64,000 nucleotides of DNA, taken from the NCBI GenBank assembly GCA_016183235.1, contig JACPFA010000033.1:1-64000 (forward strand), in the 5' to 3' direction. The position numbers were made by a program, and so were the translations under genes. This document shows positions 53,088 to 60,823 of the stretch, piece after piece. The notes below the pieces were generated by a model that did no database searches, was not told where the DNA came from, and was given only the letters and a program-made list of their open reading frames with translations. The first letter of the stretch is position 1. Each line of letters opens with the position of its first letter. This DNA is from Deltaproteobacteria bacterium. Its GTDB lineage: Bacteria; UBA10199; DSSB01; JACPFA01.

Positions 53088-53138
53088 TTCTGTGGACACG
53101 ATGAGCACTGGATCCCCGCCTTCGCGGGGATGACAGCC
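53058..53138. repeat. GTCATCCCCGCGAA hairpin
   Basis: Perfect-looking inverted repeat CTGTCATCCCCGCGAAGGCG ... and its complement around a TTTCTGTGGACACGATGAG loop. Related to 38098-38195. It provides the N-terminal codons of the DUF2752 gene. Confidence 0.9.
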
Positions 53139-53185
53139 TATTTAAAAGTTAATTTACCGTAGTAGTCTGCGATTGGGTCAATCGA

Positions 53186-53572
53186 TTATTTAGCGGCTTG
53201 TTTTTCGGCAATATCGCCAAGGTATGGAACTTTCCACTTTTGGCCCTGATAAGCCTTTACCATGCAAACAATCATGACGATAAACACCGCCAACCACACG
53301 AGCCAAGAAATGGCAGTAAAAATACCGGCTAAGGCCAGCGAAAAGGTCGCCAGAATGGAAATAAAAATTGCCATCACCAGATAAAAGGCCATGAAACCAC
53401 CACCTAACAGGATGGATTGCCAGGCATGAAATTTAACGTCTTTGTTGTCTTTTTCGATGAGTAAGAAAATGATCCCTGTCACAAAACCACAGATGTAACA
53501 CAACAGTGAAGCGACATTGGGTGCTAACCCTGAACCACCTGAGGTTGGGGAGCTTTGAGTTGGTTGATTCAT
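53186..53572 (-). CDS. DUF4870 small membrane protein
   Basis: 128 residues with a short N-terminal Ser/Thr/Gly tail, then four membrane helices and the DUF4870 pattern (VASLLCYICGFVTGIIFLLI ... VKFHAWQS). No established function. Preceded by an AGGAGGA ribosome site. Confidence 0.87.
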   Translation of the reverse strand: MNQPTQSSPTSGGSGLAPNVASLLCYICGFVTGIIFLLIEKDNKDVKFHAWQSILLGGGFMAFYLVMAIFISILATFSLALAGIFTAISWLVWLAVFIVMIVCMVKAYQGQKWKVPYLGDIAEKQAAK

Positions 53573-53617
53573 GGACGATCCTCCTTATGATTTATGAAAA
53601 GTAAGCTTTTATATACA

Positions 53618-55396
53618 CTAATCTTTATAAAGGCTATCTAAAACTTCTTTATATTTCTGGCTAACGAATTTCCGTTTTACTTTAAGAGATGGGGTTAACT
53701 CGCCGCTTTCAATAGAAAAATCATTTCCTAAAATCGCAAATTTTTTAATGGTTTCATAGCTGGGCAATTGCCGATTCTTTTCATCAATGAGTTTTTTGAC
53801 CATTTGAAAAATCTTGGGATGTTGCACCAACTCTTGATAAGGTACCCCATTGAGCCCTCGTTTTTGCGCATAATGATGCACTTCTTGTTCATTCAAAGTA
53901 ATCAATGCCGAAAGATATTTGCGCTTGTCACCATGCACCATGACCTGACTAATCACAGGTTCTGTTTTGATTAAATTTTCGATATTTTGAGGGGCCACAT
54001 TTTTGCCAGCCGCCGTTACGATGATATCTTTTTTTCGATCGGTAATGCGCAAATGACCGTCTTGGTCAAATTCGCCAATATCGCCGGTTTTAAACCAATC
54101 TTCTACAAAAGCTTCGGCCGTGGCCTGAGGATTATTATAATAACCTTTAAAAACCATTCCGCCCCGCACTAAAATTTCACCATCTTCGGCAATTTTTTGT
54201 TCGGCGTATTTTACGGTTTGACCCACGGTTCCAAATCTACAGTGAGTTAAGGTGTTAACATTGGTAGCCCCCGTGGTTTCGGTTAAACCATAACCTTCTA
54301 GAATAACTAGACCAGCGGCGTTAAAAAATTCGGCGATCTCTTTAGCTAAGGGCGCACCCCCTGAAACAAAAAAGCGAATTCGCCCCCCTAATTTTTCATG
54401 GAGCTTTGAAAATACCAAAGAACTAGCCACCGAATAACTCAAAGAATCCAAAAGTGAAATTTTTTGCCCTTTAATGCGAGATTCCCCTACTCTGCGACCT
54501 AAGTCTGAAGCCCACTGGAAAATCTTTTGTTTTAATAGAGAAGCATTTTCCACATCGCTCATCACCTTCGTATGAATTTTTTCAAAAATACGCGGCACGG
54601 CCACAATAAAATGGGGGTTGACCTCTTGGATATTATCAACCAGATGATCGATGCTTTCGGCGTAGGCATGCACAAAACCCACCGCCAATTGAAAAAACTG
54701 CACCGCCCTAGCCAAAATATGAGCCAAAGGCAAAAACATGATGCTTACTTCTTGCCCGGTTAACTGAAAGGCCTCTCTCATGGCCTCTACTTCTTTAATG
54801 ATATTATCATGAGTTAACATCACGCCTTTGGGCATGCCGGTGGTACCCGAAGTGTAAACCAAAGTTGCTAAATCATCGCGGGTAATTTCTTTAATTCGCA
54901 AAGAAAAATCTTGCGGGTCGGTGCCTTCGCCCATCCGCATCAATTCTTTAAAGGTTAGCACTTCAGGTTCATTGCTTTTACCGGTAAACAAAATGATTTT
55001 TTTCAAACTTTTAATACCATCGCGAATTCCAAAGACCTTCTCTAATTGATTTTTATCTTCTACAAAAATAGCCTTGGCCCCTGAATCGTTGAGGATGTGA
55101 AGGGCTTCATCGGGCAAGGTAGATTGATAGATGGGAACCGTGATGGCCCCCAACGATAAAATGGCTAAGTCGGTTAGAGTCCATTCATAACGAGTTAAGG
55201 AAAGGATGCAAACTTTATCTCCCCGTTTAATCCCCATTTTTTTCAAACCTTCAGAAATTTGAATTACTTTTTCTAAGGATTGATTCCAAGAAAGGACATT
55301 CCAATCTTTGTTTTTCTTATACTTAAGACAAGGGGCCTCTTTTAAACGGCCAGTGGTTTCTTCAAAGGCGAGTAAAATATTTTCTAACAACATCAT
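53618..55396 (-). CDS. fadD: Long-chain acyl-CoA synthetase
   Basis: 592 residues of the AMP-binding family, activating long-chain fatty acids with ATP and CoA. Motifs: LVYTSGTTGMPKGVMLTH (phosphate loop), GYGLTETTGATN, KTGDIGEFDQDG and ITDRKKDIIVTAAGKNVAP, with the conserved C-terminal Lys region. Length and motifs fit the FAA1/FadD15 type. Probably monocistronic. Confidence 0.92.
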   Translation of the reverse strand: MMLLENILLAFEETTGRLKEAPCLKYKKNKDWNVLSWNQSLEKVIQISEGLKKMGIKRGDKVCILSLTRYEWTLTDLAILSLGAITVPIYQSTLPDEALHILNDSGAKAIFVEDKNQLEKVFGIRDGIKSLKKIILFTGKSNEPEVLTFKELMRMGEGTDPQDFSLRIKEITRDDLATLVYTSGTTGMPKGVMLTHDNIIKEVEAMREAFQLTGQEVSIMFLPLAHILARAVQFFQLAVGFVHAYAESIDHLVDNIQEVNPHFIVAVPRIFEKIHTKVMSDVENASLLKQKIFQWASDLGRRVGESRIKGQKISLLDSLSYSVASSLVFSKLHEKLGGRIRFFVSGGAPLAKEIAEFFNAAGLVILEGYGLTETTGATNVNTLTHCRFGTVGQTVKYAEQKIAEDGEILVRGGMVFKGYYNNPQATAEAFVEDWFKTGDIGEFDQDGHLRITDRKKDIIVTAAGKNVAPQNIENLIKTEPVISQVMVHGDKRKYLSALITLNEQEVHHYAQKRGLNGVPYQELVQHPKIFQMVKKLIDEKNRQLPSYETIKKFAILGNDFSIESGELTPSLKVKRKFVSQKYKEVLDSLYKD

Positions 55397-55452
55397 AATA
55401 AGTTCCTCAAATCCGCGAATTTTTATAATAAATTTTAAGGAGGTGTCTAGTA

Positions 55453-55977
55453 CTATTTAGGCTCGAGATACCCTATATAGGGTAAATGCCGGTATTGACC
55501 ATTTAAATCCATACCATACCCCACCACATATAAATTTTTAATGGTGAACCCTATAAATTCCACCGGAGTATTTTTTTCACTTTCTTTTTTCAAAAGGGCG
55601 CAAATTTTTAGAGATTTCGGATTTTTAGAAAGTAAATGTTCACGGATAAATTGAAGTGAAGAACCCGTATCGACGATGTCTTCTACCACCAGCACATGTT
55701 TATTGGCAATGGGCTGGGTGAGATCAAATTCTAAGCGCAGTTGCCGAGGTTTTCCCCTGGCATCATAACTGCTAATCCGCAAAAAGTCGCAAGTAACCGG
55801 TTGCTTTAGGTGACGAACAAGATCACTCATAAAAACAAAGGCCCCTTTAAGCACCCCAACCACAACCAGATCCTGCCCACTCGTCGCTCGATGGATTTCT
55901 TTAGCCAAGCTCGCCATTCTTTTTTTTAAGGCGGATTCGCTAATTAACACCTTAATCTTCTTGGATTTTTTCCTCAT
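55453..55977 (-). CDS. hpt: Hypoxanthine phosphoribosyltransferase
   Basis: 174 residues. Purine salvage enzyme turning hypoxanthine (and guanine) and PRPP into nucleotides. PRPP motif VLVVEDIVDTGSSLQ near residue 95, SSYDARG substrate loop and VGYGMDLNGQYRHLPYIG near the C-terminus. Confidence 0.94.
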   Translation of the reverse strand: MRKKSKKIKVLISESALKKRMASLAKEIHRATSGQDLVVVGVLKGAFVFMSDLVRHLKQPVTCDFLRISSYDARGKPRQLRLEFDLTQPIANKHVLVVEDIVDTGSSLQFIREHLLSKNPKSLKICALLKKESEKNTPVEFIGFTIKNLYVVGYGMDLNGQYRHLPYIGYLEPK

Positions 55978-56195
55978 GGTACTGAATATGACCTAAACTA
56001 ATGTTCTAAACAAGGCAATTAGAACAGATCTTTTTGAATCAATGATTGCAAAAGTTTTCTAACTTCATTAGGGAAAACAGACTATTTGTTCGTCTTCAAT
56101 CCTCTATTTTCCATTTTCTAATGCCATTTTCTAAAATTTTCGCACTAGAAAATAGCATGAGAAAATAGAGGAAAAATTTTCTTGCGAAAATTTTT

Positions 56196-56267
<72 letters not shown>

Positions 56268-56273
56268 CATTCT

Positions 56274-56700
56274 TTAAAATCCAATTTGCCTCTTTGATTT
56301 TATCGGAGGCTTCAAGTTCTTTGTGATGACTCACCACTTCTCTCATTTTGACAAAAGCTCGCATAATTTCGATGTTTACCCGAACAGCGTTTTTGCTCCT
56401 CAGCACACTTGAAAGCATAGCAACCCCTTGTTCAGTAAAAACGATTGGTAAGTGCTTGATATTTTTACCTTTAATCAAGGTCACAATTTGTGACCTTGAT
56501 TGAATCACTCCTACCTCATCCCATGTAAGTTCAAACATAAAGTCCATGGGAAATCGATCAAGGTTTCGCCTTACCGCCTGGTTTAAAACCTTGGTTTGCA
56601 CACTATAAAGCATTGCTAGATCGCTAGCGAACATTACTTTGTATCCACGTAAGAAGAAAATACGTTTGGTAATTTCATCAATTGAGATTAAATCTCTCAT
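56274..56700 (-). pseudogene. ORF6N-domain gene, internally deleted and frameshifted
   Basis: Intact ORF6N DNA-binding region (about residues 1-120; IFFLRGYKVMFASDLAMLY, LNQAVRRNLDRFP), a phage-derived domain. After HHKEL the coiled-coil segment kept in the homologue at 58194 is missing. The family's C-terminal PPxKSKxQIGF survives in a different frame ending at 56274. The open frame therefore runs on to 56131 across the tRNA-Cys antisense, so that tail is spurious. Confidence 0.8.
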
Positions 56701-56794
56701 AAAATTTTATCTTAGCAATTACCATGCCAGTTGGACTGGTCACAAATTGTGACCAATTGTAAAACAGAACAAAATAAAATAGAGGTTTATTTGA

Positions 56795-58093
56795 TTGAAA
56801 ACTAAAACAAAAAAAATTCTGCTGTTAGTGGGAATTCTTAGCGCGTTTGGCTTATTGGTTTTTTATTCACCGATTTTTCTTGGTTGGATCACTCACGATA
56901 TTTCTCCCATCGATGATTCAGACCTTCTACTCGGTAAAATTTCCATCTTAGAACAGGGCAATGGCTATTTTGATTTAGTCAAAGCCGTGGCAAATCTTAA
57001 ATCTATTATTGATGAGCACGAACGAAACCTTGAACTTTTTGACATGGTGGAGGGAAAAACTTGGGATGAGAAATTGGCTGATGAACTACTTTCACAAAAT
57101 CAGGCTACTTTGGACCACTTTCATGCTGCAATGCAAAGGCCAGCCTTTCAAAACCCTGCTTTTAGCAATCCTGAAGAAATAAGTTTTAAAACAAAATCGT
57201 TCGTAAACGCGTTTTCAATAATGGATCTAAGTAAACTCGAAACCCTCTATTTATTGTCCCTTACCAAAAAACGGCTTCATCATGAAGCCATTAACCAATC
57301 CTTACAACTAATGAAATTCGGACAAAAAATGCAGGATTCGGTCACAAGCCTTTTGTTTTATATGGTAGGAAGCTCTCTTAAACAACAAGGGATAAACATC
57401 ATACAACAAACGATTCTTTCGAATTCAACACCGGTTGAAGATCTACAAAGTTATATCCAATCATTAGAACCATTTTATGACAATGAACGTGGTTTAATTA
57501 ATGCAATGAAATTTGAATACGCCTTGTTCAAAAATTTATTCAAGAATCCAAAAAATATTAATGAACGGAACATCTTAATCAAAGATAATAAATCTTTTTT
57601 AAAAAAATGGTTTAAGAAAGGTGACCCACGTTCTCGAACAATCGAGATTGGTTATTATTTTAGACCCAATAAGACACTACAAATGAAGGCCGAAAATACT
57701 CGAGCCATAATCGAAAAAATATCCCTCCCCTGTGGGGATTTAGCGGACATCCCACAACCTACTCAAAAATCTCGCGTCATCATGTATTTTACCGAAAATA
57801 TAATGGGTAAGCTGATGGTTGAAATGGTTTCCCTTGACCTCGTACGACACATTGAAAAAAGGTGTGAAGAAGATTGGCTCCTTGCCACCACCCAAAGCCT
57901 AATGGCCATTCAAGCTTACAAACTTGAAAAAGGAGATTATCCGAAAACTTTAGAGGACTTATCTCCCACTTACCTTCCCCACCCTCCCATCGACCCTTAT
58001 GATGGCCAAGTGCTAAAGTATGATCTTGAGAAAAAAATCATTTATTCAGCAAGTAAAGATAAAAATCTTAAGTATTCTTTTGATCAACTTTAA
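56795..58093 (+). CDS. Unknown membrane-anchored protein with pseudopilin-like tail
   Basis: 432 residues from a TTG with AGAGG 9 nt upstream. One N-terminal membrane helix (about 7-30), a helical middle domain, and a C-terminal segment (TTQSLMAIQAYKLEKGDYPKTLEDL ... DPYDGQVLKYDLE) resembling the globular tail of type II secretion pseudopilins. No family recognised for the middle part. Confidence 0.72.
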   Translation: MKTKTKKILLLVGILSAFGLLVFYSPIFLGWITHDISPIDDSDLLLGKISILEQGNGYFDLVKAVANLKSIIDEHERNLELFDMVEGKTWDEKLADELLSQNQATLDHFHAAMQRPAFQNPAFSNPEEISFKTKSFVNAFSIMDLSKLETLYLLSLTKKRLHHEAINQSLQLMKFGQKMQDSVTSLLFYMVGSSLKQQGINIIQQTILSNSTPVEDLQSYIQSLEPFYDNERGLINAMKFEYALFKNLFKNPKNINERNILIKDNKSFLKKWFKKGDPRSRTIEIGYYFRPNKTLQMKAENTRAIIEKISLPCGDLADIPQPTQKSRVIMYFTENIMGKLMVEMVSLDLVRHIEKRCEEDWLLATTQSLMAIQAYKLEKGDYPKTLEDLSPTYLPHPPIDPYDGQVLKYDLEKKIIYSASKDKNLKYSFDQL

Positions 58094-58595
58094 ACCCAAT
58101 TTGCTTTTTTGATTTTGTCGGAGGTTTCATCAATTCACGAATAGCTTCAAATAATGTGCGAATATGACTGTCGTGTTTTGAAACTACTTTCTCTCATTCG
58201 GTCATCTTTTCAAAAAGCTCTTTGTGATGAGAGACAAGCTCACGCATTTTTACAAAGGCACGAACTACATAAATGCTAGCCTCGATGGCATGCTGACTGT
58301 TTAGCAGCGATGCTGCCATAATAGCCCCATGCTCAGTGAACACGCATGGTAACCCCTTATAAAATTTAAGCTTTTTGAGGTGGTCACAAATTGTGACCAC
58401 CTCATGTTTCTCTTTCTTAGTAATTTGAAAGATAAAATCCTTGGGAAATCTTGAACTATTTCTTTTCACAGCTTGGTTTAAAACTTTTGTCGAAACCCCA
58501 TAAAGACCCGCCAAATCAGCATCTAAAATGACTTTTTGGCCACGAAGGAATAAAATTCGTTCGGTAATTTCATAAATGGGAACTAAATTATTCAT
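58074..58595 (-). pseudogene. ORF6N-domain gene with an in-frame stop
   Basis: Residues 1-133 (from 58595) encode a good ORF6N domain (LFLRGQKVILDADLAGLYGV, LNQAVKRN). A TGA at 58194 interrupts it. The same frame then continues with EKVVSKHDSHIRTLFEAIRE and KPPTKSKKQIGF, the expected C-terminus, before a stop near 58074. A sense-to-stop change probably truncates it; the short product may still bind DNA. Confidence 0.78.
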
Positions 58596-58754
58596 GGTCG
58601 ATGATTAAAAGCAATAATCATACCAAAGACGAAGTGGTCACAAATTGTAACCACCCATTGGGTTTGAATCAACGATTGCCAAACTCCCTTATTTTCACTA
58701 GTGGGATAGGGGAAATTTGTATAAAGGTTTTCAGAAATGTCCCAGGCCAAGGCA

Positions 58755-58885
58755 AAATTAATTTTCAAGCGAGGCGTACTCGCGTAATAGGTAAACTTCA
58801 GCCAGTGGCTGAAGGCAAACTATGGAAGCGTATAAGCTCTTGATCCGAGCTGGCTGTACGTCGAGCGAAGAAAATTAATTTTAAC
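58755..58885. repeat. GGAAGCGTATAAGC element (core family C) near tRNA-Leu
   Basis: AATTAATTTTC arms at about 58757 and 58870 flank a TTCAGCCAGTGGCTGAAGGC hairpin and a GGAAGCGTATAAGC ... GATCCGAGCTGGCTGTACG stretch. The order of motifs matches the element next to tRNA-Gly at 4746-4842. Again beside a tRNA gene, about 40 nt upstream of tRNA-Leu. Confidence 0.75.
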
Positions 58886-58922
58886 GCAGGCATGGGGCAT
58901 TTATGGAAACCGTATCTTTAAG

Positions 58923-59009
58923 GCCCGGGTGGCGAAATAGGTAGACGCACAGGACTTAAAATCCTGAGTTCCGAATAGGGACGTGCCGGTTCGATTCCGG
59001 CCCCGGGCA
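58923..59009 (+). tRNA. tRNA-Leu (TAA)
   Basis: 87-nt class II tRNA: acceptor GCCCGGG/CCCGGGC, anticodon TAA in GGACTTAAAATCC, long variable arm, TpsiC arm GCCGGTTCGATTCCGGC. CCA not encoded. Confidence 0.97.
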
Positions 59010-59013
59010 CATT

Positions 59014-59466
59014 ATGAAAAATGTACGTTGGAAACAGAGATTTCAAAACTTTGAAAAATCTTTTTTGCAGCTAGAAATAGCACTTAAAATCAAAAAACCT
59101 TCTGATACAGAGCGGGCGGGGCTGATTCAATTTTTTGAGCTTAGCTTTGAATTAGCATGGAAAACACTTAAAGATTATCTTGAATCACAAGGCTTTCAAG
59201 TGAATAGCCCCCGAGAAACGTTGAAGCAAGCCTATCAGGCCCAAGTGATCAACCATGGAGAGATTTGGATAGAAGCGCTCGATAACCGTAACCTAACCGT
59301 GTATGCCTATGATGAAGCTACCTGTTTGAAAATTGTTGATTTGATTCAAAATAAATATTTTTCTATTCTTAAAGAACTCTATCAAACCTTGAAAAATAAA
59401 AACTCACAAGCAGAAGATTCGGAATTTACCCTGAGGGCTGCCGAAGGGCCTCTGGGTTCAGAATGA
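59014..59466 (+). CDS. HI0074-type nucleotidyltransferase substrate-binding (HEPN) protein
   Basis: 150 residues; FFELSFELAWKTLKDYLESQG and RETLKQAYQAQ ... ALDNRNLTVYAYDE are characteristic of the HI0074/HEPN family, the partner of minimal nucleotidyltransferases in MNT-HEPN pairs. No MNT gene is adjacent, so it is an orphan. The last 12 or so codons (TLRAAEGPLGSE) come from a GTCATTCTGA-type repeat that now holds the stop codon. Starts 4 nt after tRNA-Leu. Confidence 0.83.
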   Translation: MKNVRWKQRFQNFEKSFLQLEIALKIKKPSDTERAGLIQFFELSFELAWKTLKDYLESQGFQVNSPRETLKQAYQAQVINHGEIWIEALDNRNLTVYAYDEATCLKIVDLIQNKYFSILKELYQTLKNKNSQAEDSEFTLRAAEGPLGSE

Positions 59467-59550
59467 CATGGTAGTTTGAGTTGATTTTAATACTGTAACT
59501 AACCCAGAATTTAAAAAGCACATCCAGCAATACGGTCAAATTTTTTTTAC

Positions 59551-59724
59551 TAACAAGTCCTCTGTATAGGCTACAGATTGCGAGGATTATGTGGCGAGAG
59601 AAGGAAAATGAGCAAAAAGCCCGCAGGCGTACCTTAGGGTACGTCGAGGACTTTTTGCGAAATCTGACGCACTCGCAGCCCATAAGCCGAAGCAAGCTGT
59701 AGCCTATACAGAGGACTTGTTAGT
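59551..59724. repeat. Palindromic element with perfect 28-bp arms (core family A)
   Basis: Arms 59551-59578 and 59697-59724 (ACTAACAAGTCCTCTGTATA and on) pair perfectly. The core ATGAGCAAAAAGCCCG, AGGCGTACC, GAAATCTGACGCACTCGCAG matches 9185-9295. The right arm overlaps the stop codon of the minus-strand secreted-protein gene. Confidence 0.92.
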
Positions 59725-60103
59725 AAGGCACGCTGACGTAGCCTTGGCATTTGCCTGAGCCTTCGATGGCCTGGCCTTGGAGGCCTTTGCTTAGGCAAGC
59801 CGCTAAAGTGCTATCATTGGGGTTTAGCAATTTTAGTGAATCTACCTTCCCGGCGTTCCAGACCCATTCCAAAGAAACTTCTTTTCCTTTAAGCCCGCAC
59901 GATTCAAAAGTCTTTTTATTCGAACCTAAAAAAGCCGTCATCATAATAGAACCCATGAATGACGCCTGCGATAGCTGGCAATTGAGCTTGCGGGCCTTGA
60001 CTCCATCAACGTCGGTATCTTCGATCTTGATATTCATGATGGCCAAAGCAGGAGAGGATAATAATAATATAAATAATAACGAAAAGGCTTTATTTCTTTT
60101 CAT
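59720..60103 (-). CDS. Small secreted protein of unknown function
   Basis: 127 residues with a signal peptide (cut near ALAIMN), four Cys residues that could form two disulfides (positions near 42, 69, 103 and 118) and no recognised domain. The VKOR-DsbA protein is a candidate for making such disulfides. Last codons overlap a palindromic arm. Confidence 0.68.
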   Translation of the reverse strand: MKRNKAFSLLFILLLSSPALAIMNIKIEDTDVDGVKARKLNCQLSQASFMGSIMMTAFLGSNKKTFESCGLKGKEVSLEWVWNAGKVDSLKLLNPNDSTLAACLSKGLQGQAIEGSGKCQGYVSVPY

Positions 60104-60166
60104 TGTAAGTTCCTTTACTTATGCTGTTGAACATTTACTCTTTAATAGGATTTGATGAGGTAAGCT

Positions 60167-60823
60167 ATGCTTAAAATGGTTCAGGGCGTTATTAATTTTC
60201 ATAAAAATATTTTGCCGGGCTTGCGCCATCAATTTGCCCAATTAGGTAATGGCCAATCACCCGACACCTTAATGATTGCTTGCTCAGATAGCCGGGTGGT
60301 TCCTAATCTTTTTGCCTCAACAGACCCTGGGGATTTGTTTGTGATAAGAAATCCTGGCAATTTAGTTCCACCCTATCAAAACACAACAACAACTCAAACC
60401 TCAGAAGGGGCAGCCATTGAAATCGCCGTTGATACCCTCAAAGTAAAAGATATTATTGTTTGTGGTCATTCTCACTGCGCTGGCATGACGGCACTTTTAA
60501 ATGAAGAAAAGGCAACCCCTCAATTAAAACAGTGGCTACGCCATGGACAAAAAGCAAAAGGTACCTTTCATTTAGGTAAAACTTTTAATGATTCACTGCC
60601 TGCAACTGAGCAGCTTTCTCAGCTCAATGTAATGAGTCAGCTGGAAAACTTAAAAACCTACCCTGAAGTATTAGATCATTTAAAAGCAGGCACATTGCGT
60701 CTTCATGGATGGTGGTTTGATATTGCAGCTGGCAACGTCTATGCTTTTGATCCTGAAGAAAAAAAATTCTTAATCATCGACGAAAAACAAGGGGCAAAAA
60801 TTCTGCAACGCTTGACCACTTAG
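60167..60823 (+). CDS. Beta-carbonic anhydrase
   Basis: 218 residues. Interconverts CO2 and bicarbonate. Zinc ligands and catalytic dyad are visible: CSDSR (Cys and Asp-Arg), then HSHCAGM (His and Cys) near residue 105. The FVIRNPGN motif is family-typical. GAGGTAAGCT ribosome region. Ends at the stop of the convergent multihaem gene. Confidence 0.94.
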   Translation: MLKMVQGVINFHKNILPGLRHQFAQLGNGQSPDTLMIACSDSRVVPNLFASTDPGDLFVIRNPGNLVPPYQNTTTTQTSEGAAIEIAVDTLKVKDIIVCGHSHCAGMTALLNEEKATPQLKQWLRHGQKAKGTFHLGKTFNDSLPATEQLSQLNVMSQLENLKTYPEVLDHLKAGTLRLHGWWFDIAAGNVYAFDPEEKKFLIIDEKQGAKILQRLTT

